Below, one piece after another: positions 11,406 through 20,470 of a stretch of 64,000 nt of DNA. The stretch covers positions 15,815,001 to 15,879,000 of the forward strand of contig OX335653.1 in assembly GCA_946894095.1 (NCBI GenBank), given 5' to 3'. Source of the stretch: Incurvaria masculella (lineage: Eukaryota > Arthropoda > Insecta > Lepidoptera > Incurvariidae). Under the pieces are notes generated by a model. That model searched no databases, had not been told where the DNA came from, and saw only the letters and a program-made list of their open reading frames with translations. The position numbers and the translations under genes were made by a program. The number at the start of each line of letters is the position of its first letter. The stretch's first letter is position 1.

Positions 11406-12384
11406 TCGTATTCACTACGTACAATATTCACAACGTATGAAAGTATTTTTTTCCAAAAAATCAAAACCATGCATATCGTATAATATTCACAACGTATAAT
11501 TTTATGATCTTTATTTAACAAAAAAAGAAAACCATGCATATCATATAATCCAAAAACTTTTCATACGATAAGCATATAATTTTAAAGCGTATACTCGTAC
11601 GCGACTTTTCGACCGTCTCAATTAGCGTTGTAGCAAATTGTTACTCTTTAACAAATATCGATTCGTAGCAATTTCAGCCTTAAATGTATCGTCATTAGGG
11701 CGCTTTATGCAGTGCCTCTGGCATATTATACGTTCGGCATGGTTTTCTTTCTTTGTGAATTCACGTTAGGAATATTATACGTTGTGACCATTATACGTTC
11801 TGCATGATGCAGTTGATTCTATTTTTAAACTTTCTTCATGCACAACGTATAAAATTATACGTTGTGAATATTATACGATATGCATGGTTTTGATTTTTTG
11901 AAAAAAAAATACCTTTATACGTTGTGAATATTATACGTAGTGAATTTGGTTTTAAAATCATGGTTTTAAAATTTTGTTAAAATATGATATTATACGATCT
12001 GCATTTTAGACGTTCTGCCGTTCCCCCCCATCCTACACCCCAGCAAAGAGATTGCCTACTCCAAAGGAACCCTTCTAACATCACTTCGTTTTCTGTCTGT
12101 CGAGACCATTTTCTCGGGAACTCATGAAGGATTAATTGATTGATTGAAAATTCTTTGATACGCCACAAAAAACAATTAAGAAAAGAAAGTATCGTGCAAT
12201 AACAACTAAAGTGGGGCGCAAAGGCGGGCTTATCCCTCAAAGAGATTTCTTCTGTTTGAATTAAGGGATAAGGTTGAAGTAAATTTTAAATTCTTATGTG
12301 TATGATGTCTGTTCACGGCTATATGGAAAGATACTATGCCTAACTAAAACTAATATTACTAATATTAAAACATAGAATTTTGTA

Positions 12385-12432
12385 CCTGTGGCACTCGAAA
12401 AGCTACACCCTCAGCTTTTAGAGTGCCACAGG
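12385..12432. repeat. Hairpin, unit 1
   Basis: cctgtggcactcgaaaagct, an 8-nt spacer, then agcttttagagtgccacagg: a 20-bp stem with one mismatch. Unit 2 (24,894-24,941) keeps the stem with a single mismatch at a different position. Confidence 0.8.
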
Positions 12433-13259
12433 CTATTTTTCACAATATTTCTAAAAGTGCCAATATCTCGAAAACTATCTTTTTTTCATTAGATCATATT
12501 CTGAATTTTCTTTTCAGTCACCACATTCTGTGAAATCGATAGTTTAAACCCCTTGCTTCGAAAAATAAAGGTAATATCTCATCTCATCAAATTTAAGCAT
12601 CAAGTTTGTCTACCCTCCAACTCTGCATCAAAAGAAACGAAAAGCTCGGGTAGTCCTATACGTCACTTTCAGCCTCTGTAACGGGATTCTAAATCCATTC
12701 CCCCCTTTCCCCTGCGTTCTCCGGGCAAGTCATTCTTCCAAATGACCTCATTAATTTAGCTTTTTACTTGACATAAAAACTTTTCTCTTGCGCCCGCCGA
12801 GGCCGTGTCAGATCGCAGAGAAATAAAAGTGTTTTTGTTTGCAGATTTTTGTACGGCGCCGCCGTCATTAGTGTAATTTGTACATCGTTAGGCGAAACAT
12901 TGTCCGCGGTAACGTCAAATCAAAATGGCGCCTTCCTTTAGGTTTGTGTTAAGCGTGATCCGAGTGATCACGAAAAATGCGATCTGCGTAATATGAAACT
13001 GGATGGTGGTAAACTGGCAGCTTTTGCAGGCGATACGGTTTGTTTTATTGAAGGCGCGAAATCGAAATAGCGCAGTGTTGTTAATTATTAGTTTAACTGC
13101 ACCTTACTCACTTTACCAAAGTCGCATTCTCAACGACAGAAGCTAAAACGCCTCTAGAGAATAAAAAGAAGATGTACACAAAAACTTTTCCATGCATCTC
13201 AGAATGATCTATCTCACATAAAAGATAACTTGAAATATCTAGAATAAATTATAAGCAAA
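12433..13259. other. Slowly diverging non-coding segment, unit 1
   Basis: No gene recognised. From about 12,640 to 13,060 only a few differences from unit 2 (25,140-25,590) are visible by eye. It contains a pyrimidine run and an atggcgcc motif but no supported exon. Confidence 0.4.
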
Positions 13260-13845
13260 CCTAATTAATCTAATCTTAAATTAAATCTAAGCAAGAAAAA
13301 CTAATTCTTATTTTCAGGGTTACTTGGTAGTTATGAAAAAAATTTATTGTCAGCCTCAATAGCCCAGTGGCGCGACACTTCGGCGATCGCTCTCCGAAGT
13401 TAAGCAACGCTGGGTCCGGTCTGGTCTTGGATGGGTGACCATTCGACCGTTGAAAGAGGCTGGCCGTGTTTCGGATTCCACGTTAAACTGTAGGTCCCCT
13501 TCCTTAGTTTCTTGGTGGTAGGGTTTATCCCGCCCGGGTTGGTACCATCGCATTGGATGAACGATGGTCGAAGCGGCAATGAAAATTGTCCATGTTTTCC
13601 ATCCAGTTCAATGTAGCCGTGAAATATAAGGAAGGCCCTGGCATGGCACCTAGTTCCCATGTGGTGTGTTGAGCTAATACCATGACAGAATGTGTGGTAT
13701 TAGCAATCCATGTCCAGTCACATAAAAAAAAAAATCTAAAATAAATTACAAGCAAATCTAATTAATCTTTAAATTAAATCTAAGCAAGAAAAACTAATTC
13801 TTGTTTTCAGGGTTACTTGGTGGTTATGAAAAAATGTTATTGTCA
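13260..13845. repeat. Direct repeat flanking the 5S-type SINE, unit 1
   Basis: A ~105 bp sequence (aagcaaacctaattaatcta... tcagggttacttggtagtta) lies before the SINE (about 13,237-13,350) and again, slightly diverged, after it (about 13,735-13,845). Unit 2 has it only after the SINE. This is too long for a normal SINE target duplication, so a local tandem duplication or unequal exchange around the SINE is likely. Confidence 0.75.
13351..13734 (+). mobile_element. SINE family B, 5S-rRNA-like head, unit 1
   Basis: Starts cagcctcaatagcccagtgg, which includes a tRNA A-box match (tagcccagtgg). Then comes a 5S-like segment with gaagttaagcaacgctg at ~13,396 and cttggatgggtgacc at 13,426-13,440, corresponding to the internal control elements of 5S rRNA genes. 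The ~290 bp body (gtaggtccccttcc to tccatgtccagtcacat) is shared by all family B copies and ends in an A-rich tail. Pol III transcription and LINE-assisted mobility are expected from SINE biology. Confidence 0.85.
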
Positions 13846-14352
13846 ATGTATGCTTTGCACTAAATTGTTTTTTTTATACATTCCTGTATGTAAGCATGTG
13901 AAGGTGCAGCATTTTAATTGTATTTCTTGGGACAGTAAACAGAATTAATTGTTACCAGAAGCTGAAACAATAATATTTCTAAGGACTACCAAAGAAATAC
14001 GTTGGATCTAAATATATATCTATCTAATATATATAATATACATAGATTTCATTAAACGTAAGGCAATGTACCTCAAGCTTTATAAATATTCATGTGTAAA
14101 TCTGTCCTTATTATTCGATCACTGTTCATCTTCAAAGTCCGAAAGCACTAGTAAAACCAGTCAACTTCAGGTTCAATCCATATAGTTCACATCTTTGTTT
14201 TTGGCAACTGACTTTGCACCATAGTTAAGGATGTTGCGCGCATGCTAGGTCTATGCTTCGCACCCCTTACGGTCCGGAAGCCAAGAAGTGAAGAGGCGCT
14301 CTCCAAATTTCGAAAGTCGATAAATTATACGTTTGTTATAAGAACATTCAAT
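13846..14352. other. Non-coding spacer, unit 1
   Basis: No gene. A short TA-rich run (~14,012-14,042) is expanded relative to unit 2. The segment before the family A repeat (14,242-14,352) is open by chance only. Confidence 0.4.
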
Positions 14353-14702
14353 AAAAAAACCGGCCAAGTGCGAGTCGGACTCGCACACGAAGGGTTCCGT
14401 ACCATCGTACAATATTTTACACAAAAAAATCACGTATTTTGTATGAGACCCCCCTTTGGTTTTTATTATTATTTTATTTGACCTATTTGTTGTTATAGCG
14501 GCAAAATAAATACACACTCTGTGAAAATTTCAGCTGCCTACCTATTACGGTTCATGAGATACAGCCCTGTAACAGACGGACGGACGGACGGACGGACGGA
14601 CGGACGGACGGACGGACGGACGGACGGACGGACGGACGGACGGACAGCGGAGGCTTAGTAATAGGGTTCCGTTTTCACCCTTTGGGTACGGAACCCTAAA
14701 AA
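14353..14702 (+). mobile_element. Family A repeat, unit 1, with expanded ACGG array
   Basis: Complete copy with the ccggccaagtgcgagtcgga start and the gggtacggaaccctaaaaa end. The gacg tetramer array at 14,575-14,645 has about 17 uninterrupted units. The paralogous copy at 26,740-27,035 has about three. Confidence 0.95.
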
Positions 14703-14987
14703 TGGAGAAGTTTGTTATTACAAATTACAATAATAAATGGAGTAGGCTTAATTTCGCTTATAACTATCGAATAGGTAGAGGATAAATAAATCTAAAAAAA
14801 CAAACCAAAAGAACCTTGAAATAATGACGAACACTTTAAAAATAATTTAAACGTGGAACCCCGTTCCATACGAAATTAGCATCCTTTATACATCCTGTGC
14901 TTACATTTAAAATGTATAACAAGTTGCGCCACAACGACATTTGTTCGTTGTTGACCAATCCCATCTATGCCGTGCAATAACGCCTCC

Positions 14988-15537
14988 TTAAGGTGGCCCA
15001 ACCCGGCGGGCCCAACTCATTCGCGGGCACGGTACAAAACCGTGCTGTTGCGCTCTGGGACCTTCTCTGTTTCAAAGAATAAGACAGGCTCCGTGATGAG
15101 GAAAATGCAACATGTCCACAAAAAAGACAATGTGCATAGTGTATTATTTGGTAAGATTTACGAAAATTTTAATTTTAAAACGACTTATAGCTAAAAGTAA
15201 GCCACGACCGCTGTAGTCAAAAATCTAACAAAAACCAAATAGATCATAAATCTTGATTAAATAAGCTATGTCTGATGACTAATCTTTTTACGATGTTCTT
15301 ACTTTATCATTGCGTAATCCACCTCCAAAGTTATTGTATAAAACGCGCGAAAAATTCGAACTTTCGGACCTTATAACTTAGAAACCAAACACAATTTTAC
15401 AATGCCAATGGTCATCAGACATCTAGTTCGATGAAATAAAGCTATTTTGAGCAAAATTTTGGATCTCTGACAAGAAATATGGGCGTGATCTTCTTTCCCT
15501 TTTTGTATGGGGAGATGAGCGGGTTGGGCCACCTTAA
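14988..15537 (+). mobile_element. TTAA-target MITE (family C), complete, unit 1 only
   Basis: 542 bp element at 14,992-15,533 flanked by TTAA on both sides. Ends are inverted: ggtggcccaacccg on the left, cgggttgggccacc on the right. Unit 2 has a clean empty site with a single TTAA at 27,321-27,324, so insertion followed duplication or was lost precisely from unit 2. TTAA target use with precise junctions suggests mobilisation by a piggyBac-type transposase; no transposase is encoded. Confidence 0.93.
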
Positions 15538-15638
15538 ACACATTCAATAAATGTAAGTCAATAAAATTGACGAGCCATTCGCATCAATATTTCCGTGCGA
15601 GCAACATGTCTGACGGCGTCGTTCCCAGGGGTCGCCTT

Positions 15639-15822
15639 CATAAAGTCCAAAAAGCATAAGGTCCAAAGCCCAGAACGTCCAAAAGTATCTATTTTTCGTG
15701 TGTATTGTTTCATGTATATAATCTAACCTAACCTAACCTAACCTAACCAAATTGAAAATATTCGTATTCATAAGTGTTTTGGACGGTATGGGTTTTGGAC
15801 TTTATGCTTTTTGGACTTTATG
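15639..15822. repeat. Foldback with interstitial telomere motif, unit 1
   Basis: Imperfect ~45 bp inverted arms (taaagtccaaaaagcataag on the left; ctttatgctttttggacttt on the right) flank ~90 bp with five CTAAC units at 15,723-15,748, the complement of the insect TTAGG telomere repeat. The copy in unit 2 is at 27,427-27,609. It is far too short to be a telomere remnant by itself. Confidence 0.85.
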
Positions 15823-16322
15823 ATGCGTCCCCGTTCCCAGACTGTTTATTTTTCAAGCTACAAAAAGTGAATTGATTAATATTGTAAAATATTAGGCCTA
15901 CAAGGTGCAATAAAAAAAAATCACAATACAATAATTAGAACTCGCTCAAACTTTTGTTCAATCACTTCGCGACCTTCAATAATATTCTAAAACTACCCTC
16001 CCCTGCCCACGTTCAATAGTATTGAATAATCATCAATATTGGGCAATATTATTGAAGGTGTATGGGCGGCATAGCAGAGGGGGCCAGGCGCGGCGTGGCG
16101 GAGCCGGTTGACAAACAATTACGGATGGCGCTGCCGACCGAGGCGCCTTCAGTGGTAACTCCGGGGAACTGGGTCGCAGTCGACAGACTACAAATTGATG
16201 CCGATGTACATCCAGAGCTCATTGAGCTTGATGCACCGGAGTTGGCAAGATAAACGCTTCGTACTGATCAATCTGCATTAGCACATCTAGAACTGATATG
16301 CTCCAGGCTCGCGCATGCTTTT
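15823..16322 (+). other. Segment with no visible unit 1/unit 2 differences and a small open frame
   Basis: I see no differences from unit 2 (27,610-28,109). It holds an AT-rich palindromic part (ccttcaataatatt ... aatattattgaagg, ~15,970-16,055) and then a GC-richer 63-codon frame at 16,062-16,253 (MGGIAEGARRGVAEPVDKQL...). No family recognised and no splice signals clearly fit. Coding status is unproven. Confidence 0.35.
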
Positions 16323-16720
16323 GAGCGGCTCGTGGCCTAGTGGTGCGGGGATTTGCCTAGCATACCAGAGGTCTGGGTTCAAATCCTCGCCCCGGCTATG
16401 CAACACTTACTTTCCGAGTTGGATAAGTGCATTTCGTTACGAATGCGAGCTGCTCCATGGTGGGGGATCCATGTAAAACTGTGGGTCCCCTTCCGCTACT
16501 AGGTGATAGGGTTAAAGCCCGCCCGGGTTGGTACCATCGCATTGGACGAAAAGATGGTCGAAGCGGCAATAAAAAATCGTCCGTGTTTTCAATCCAGATC
16601 AATGTAGCCGTACTCATAAAGGTAAGGTCCTGGTATGGCACCTAATTATTTCGGGAATGTGGTGTATTGAGCTAATATCATAACGGTAGTTATGATACAA
16701 TTTCAATTGCATAAAAAAAA
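16323..16720 (+). mobile_element. SINE family B, tRNA-like head, unit 1
   Basis: Head with an A-box match (tggcctagtgg, 16,333-16,343) and a B-box match (ggttcaaatcc, 16,376-16,386) at tRNA-like spacing, then a linker (gataagtgcatttcgttacg...). The same ~290 bp body as the 5S-type copies follows (gggtccccttcc to the A-rich tail). Unit 2 differs by one base in the A box. Confidence 0.87.
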
Positions 16721-16756
16721 GGATAATGCCCAGCATTTTCGTCCTTTGCATCCCTA

Positions 16757-17182
16757 TACTGGGGCGTTACTATGGTACATTAACTAGTCGAGTGAACGGG
16801 CAAGTGAGTGATTAAATTTGACGTGTAATATATATGATATGATTGAATGAACGATGGTCGAAGCGGCAATGAAAATTGTCCGTGTTTTCCATCCAGTTCA
16901 ATGTAGCCGTGCAATATAAGGAAGGTCCTGGCATGGCACTTAGTTCCCATGTGGTGTGTTGGGCTAATACCATGACAGAAGGTGTGGTATTAGCCATCAT
17001 GTCCAGTCTCATAAAAATAAAAAAATGATAAAATATGACATTTCGTACCATGCCAACTATCAAAGGATGTGTGTTTTGGTGTGTATAGTTAACGTGGTAC
17101 GAAATGCAACTAATCGTCAGATTGAATCACTCACTTACTTGTTCACCCGACCAGTTATTTACCATGGTAATACCCCGACCAG
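16757..17182. mobile_element. MITE family I with nested headless SINE, unit 1
   Basis: Inverted ends of ~65 bp: ggggcgttactatggtacat...caagtgagtgatt on the left; aatcactcacttacttgttc...catggtaatacccc on the right. A family B body without head (16,841-17,026) sits inside. The right end coincides with the right breakpoint of the tandem duplication. Confidence 0.8.
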
Positions 17183-17797
17183 TTGTATCGTTAAGTAATC
17201 CACGTCCAAACTGATTGTATTAAACGCGCGAAAAAATCGATCTTTCGGACCTTATAACTTAGAAATTAGAAACAAAGCTCTATATCATCATCATGGTCAT
17301 CAGACATCTAGTTCAATTAAATACATGTGTAATGTTTTGAGTACACTTTTGTACACGGAGAAAAAATTATTGTTGGCCCAACAAAGAAACTTTAACCCTG
17401 GAGAGCCGTCATAGTGAATTGGTTGCAACGACAACCTTTATTTTGTCGACCATATATACAATCTAACAAAGTAATTCTAGCAAAACATACTAGACATTGT
17501 TGCGCTCGCAACTTCCACTTTGTTACACTAACAAACAGTGACCAAAGTTGTTATAGTAACAAATACGACTTAGTTTCAATGACAAAAAGCAATTGACAAA
17601 ATAAAAGCTGTCCTGAGAAATAAGCTCGATTCGATATAGTAACAACTTATTTTGATGCTTCAACAATTTTTTTCTGACAACATGATTTTTGTCACTTTGT
17701 CAGCCTACTTTTTTCTCAGTGTATCTCTGACAAGAAACATGCGCATGATCTACTTTCTACGTTTGTATGGGGAGTTGAGCGGGAAGGCCCACCTTAA
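17183..17797 (-). mobile_element. Family C MITE remnant, unit 2, split by a TA MITE
   Basis: Right part of the family C element beside the Gr exon, starting at the duplication junction and ending gggaaggcccaccTTAA at 17,794-17,797, 21 bp from the Gr splice donor. It is interrupted by the 17,354-17,721 MITE. Confidence 0.8.
17354..17721. mobile_element. TA-target MITE, unit 2 only
   Basis: 368 bp with ends cacggagaaaaaa and ttttttctcagtg (inverted, one mismatch), flanked by TA at 17,352-17,353 and 17,722-17,723. Unit 1 shows the empty site with a single TA (~4,919, ttttgtatctctgac). TA duplication and short ends fit a Tc1/mariner-mobilised MITE. It lies inside the family C remnant downstream of the Gr exon. 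Confidence 0.93.
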
Positions 17798-17820
17798 TAT
17801 TTGTTTACATTTAAATTTAC

Positions 17821-18594
17821 CTGGCAGCCATCCATCTTTTGATGTAATTCATAATGAATCCTATAAAAACTTAAGTAGCTTCGCTTGATTGTTAAGATTT
17901 CCTTCTCCAGCTCTATCTCTGTCGTACTTGTTTGAGCGTTTTCTGTTAATTTCCGACCTAAGTCGCATGTTGCCTTTTCCATCGCTAAAGAACGAACCAT
18001 TAACAAATATATCTTTGCGACACAAAATGAAGGGTAAATATTAAGAAATAAGAAAACTAAATTTAGCATATAGTAAGGCCAAATAGCTTGTACACCGAAG
18101 ACGATGGTAGGACCGATCATGTTCGAAGCGATTTCAATCGTTTTGATAGTTATAATGGAGTAGAATATTAAATTAGTCTTAAATTGATCATTTTTGTAAG
18201 TAGTTGAGGTATTTATCTGCAGTAAATTGTCCAGATATGTAAGCAATTGAAATTGTTGTAACACGTCCTTCACGTTTGCTCTGTTAAGGGAAACATAATG
18301 ATTTAAAAATTGAATCCATAGGAGACCAGATGAGATTACTTCGAATAGAAATATAATTATGGTTGATGAATTATTTATCCTTCTTATAAAGGAGAATCCG
18401 TCAATAAGAAACAATATTATAATAAATACGGCCGAGCGTATTGGTTTTTTGCTCCGAACGAAATATGAACCGTTGCGTTGGTCAATGCGCGTGAGTTCAA
18501 AAACACGGAGAAATTTGTGAATGCTCTCCGTGGCCTCTAAGACGTTTTTCGGAGCAGCCGTATTTTGGAACCACGATTTCCGATAGTGCATCAT
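17821..18594 (-). CDS. Gustatory receptor, large 5' exon (intact)
   Basis: Exon of 258 codons on the minus strand encoding the N-terminal part of an insect gustatory receptor: a membrane protein with inverted seven-transmembrane topology that detects tastants in chemosensory neurons. Hydrophobic segments lie at about residues 53-70, 77-97, 141-160 and 172-198. A charged intracellular stretch (about 200-240) follows, then SYLSFYRIHYELHQKMDG, typical of the loop before the last transmembrane segments in Grs. The exon ends after Gln258 at a good donor (CAG|GTAAAT, phase 0); reading on adds eight codons before a stop, so splicing is required. Segments 5-7 and the C-terminal TYxxxxxQF-type motif are absent here and were not found downstream in this window. 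The start is the MM at 18,594; an alternative is entry from an upstream exon at an acceptor ~55 bp further up. The specific Gr is not identifiable. Confidence 0.8.
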
Positions 18595-18599
18595 TTTTA

Positions 18600-19193
18600 C
18601 GACCAGCGGAAAATGGAATCGAACGAATGAAGCCGGTTTGATATAGAGACTGATAGTTAATTAATCGAAAGGCTAGTTCCGACGAAAAAGGGCCTTGAAC
18701 ATACGAACCAGATGGATGTCGTATTTTATCGTGGAATTTAAGTTAAATGACCGTTAACGGTTGTATAACCTTAAGTTGTTTTTACATCTGCAGTTTCGTA
18801 CAAACATTTTTCAACAAAAAAAAAATTATAGCTTTTAGGGTTTCGTTCCTCGAAAGAAAAAGGAGGGAACCCTAATTAGATCACTAAGTGGTTCATCTAT
18901 TAATCAAGACCATGTTCGACACGCGTAAAGGTATGTAGTTGAAAGTAATGTCAAATTCTTAGGTCTATGGTCCCTTCGAGTAGTAAAATAAAATCAAGCT
19001 TATTAATCAACGCAATAAAAAATACTTCATTTTGTGCAACACATTTTGAAAATCGCAAATAAATAAATACGATCGGGTATTTTCCGTTGCCTTTTCCGTT
19101 TTCCTAGAATGGCGAAATTTCGCTAGATGCAAGGTCTCACAGCAAAAGTAAAGGATACAATCCAAAAACAAACATTATTAATCGATGGTTGTT
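18600..19193. other. Gr upstream region, unit 2
   Basis: Counterpart of 5,800-6,390, with several small indels. It holds the same possible acceptor upstream of the Gr start. No first exon or promoter identified. Confidence 0.4.
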
Positions 19194-19345
19194 AGGAATG
19201 TGATATGTATGTATGTATAATCGACCGTGAAGCAAGGACACATAAATTGAAGAAAGAGCCCAGTAAAAAGAACTACTTAACAAATATACTGCAAGGCTGG
19301 ACCCGAACCCACGGTCGATTATACATACATACATAACACATTCCT
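19194..19345. mobile_element. Foldback repeat D, unit 2
   Basis: Counterpart of 6,392-6,543 with the same inverted arms. Confidence 0.75.
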
Positions 19346-19859
19346 TGGACTAAGCGACGTACCTGCTTAGTACAAAACACTATATTTATTATGGATGTTA
19401 TATTTAAAAATCAAGTAAAGAACAAGATTCGTTTTAAAATGGCATCCCTTAATGATTCGCTTTATTTTTGTAATTTTCGCTACTTTTTTGTATGTTTTCT
19501 ACTGGCCTTAATTAACTTATTTTTGTAAAGTTCCAAATATTTTTTTTGTTATTTGAACTTTTAAATGTATTTATTCATATATGTTTCTTGCATTCCAAAA
19601 CAATGGGGCTAAACACAGAAAAGGTACAATTTAATGCCGGAGGTATTCTCTACCCGTCTACCTTTGGGTATCAAGTGCAGTGACGAGTAGCAGTTATGGA
19701 GACAATTTGTTTACGAAATCCAACTTCATTCCTAGGTAATACACAATACAAAACTACTTGTGTATAAATATATTTACATTCATAAAAATAAGTAAACACT
19801 ATATACTAATGAGATTACTTATAATAACAATACACGAAGACAATTAATACAATGATATA

Positions 19860-20470
19860 ATTTTTAAAAATAGATAAATCGCCAATAGAAATAAAAATTA
19901 ACCCACTGGCCTGAATATATGTGTCTATGTGTGTATAAATGACAAAATTAGGAAAGAAAATAGGCTTTCTGATTTTTTTTTATATGAATAGAGGGGGAGT
20001 ACTTCATTTTTTGTCATGAACGTTCTAAAAGAGGCATGTTTTGAAATAAATAAAAAGATGTCGGTACAAAAAAATACAATCAAGTGGAATTAACTGCTTC
20101 ATGGTATTTTTTAATGCAAGTTTTTTTTATTATATATTCTTAATAGGGCTTAGCAGAAGAAGAAGAAAAAATAAAAATATATAAATTGCCAATAGAAATA
20201 AAAATGAACTCACTGTCGAAATATATGTGTTGGGGCAAATAAAAGATAAAATTAGGAAAGAAAATAGGCTTTTGGATTTTTTTTTAAATATGAATAGACG
20301 GGAATTTGTGTACTTCATTTTTCTCATGAACGTTCTAAAAGAGGCATGTTTTGAAATAAATAAAAAGATGTCGGTACAAAAAAATACAATCAAGTAGACT
20401 TAACTGCTTCATGGTATTTTTTAATGCAAGTTTTTCTATTATATATTCTTAAAAGTGCTTAGCAGAAGTA
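19860..20470. repeat. ~307 bp tandem repeat, two copies (unit 2)
   Basis: Landmark gccaatagaaa at 19,881 and 20,188. One copy fewer than unit 1. Confidence 0.92.

Larger units (their letters stand above)
8657..12029. mobile_element. ~3.37 kb TIR element with dense CGTATAAT subterminal motifs, unit 1
   Basis: Bounded by ggggggaacggcagaa on the left and ttctgccgttcccccc on the right, with inversion extending ~40 bp (atgcagatcg...). Both ends and an inner block (9,520-9,760) carry many copies, in both orientations, of short motifs such as acaacgtataa, ttatacgttgtg and catgcatatcgtataat. The centre holds a nested MITE (9,768-9,983), a 10-bp hairpin around 10,079-10,108, and a GC-rich block (11,165-11,405). 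No transposase frame is visible, so it is non-autonomous. I found no clear target-site duplication and cannot assign a superfamily. Confidence 0.7.
4752..17182. repeat. Tandem segmental duplication, unit 1
   Basis: A 12.4 kb block repeated head-to-tail as 17,183-28,970. Both units start at ttgtatcgttaagtaatcc and both end at cccgaccag. The junction at 17,182/17,183 fuses the end of a MITE to the middle of a family C element. Order and orientation of every element agree between units. Eyeballed divergence is about 2% in the Gr exon but nearly zero over about 600 bp near the right end. Confidence 0.97.

Noticed and set aside
13381..13440. A 5S rRNA gene
   Set aside because: Only the internal promoter region resembles 5S; it is followed by the SINE body and an A-rich tail, and recurs as a dispersed repeat.
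13356..13755. Three overlapping minus-strand frames, also at 25,760-26,111, 43,380-43,720 and 59,486-59,854
   Set aside because: They are shadows of the family B SINE body and recur with every copy; several frames are open at once.
14242..14517. Overlapping frames on both strands of the ACGG repeats (also 26,629-26,904 and 34,244-34,696)
   Set aside because: They run through family A repeat sequence and appear in every copy; no protein is implied.
14575..14645. CRISPR-like array
   Set aside because: Simple tetranucleotide microsatellite with no spacers; eukaryotic context.
15723..15748. A chromosome end or telomere-fusion point
   Set aside because: Only five CTAAC units, repeated identically in unit 2 and set inside an inverted repeat; ordinary sequence continues on both sides.
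16330..16400. A true tRNA gene (also 28,117 and 52,880)
   Set aside because: A and B boxes are present, but the acceptor stem does not close and the sequence continues into the SINE body.
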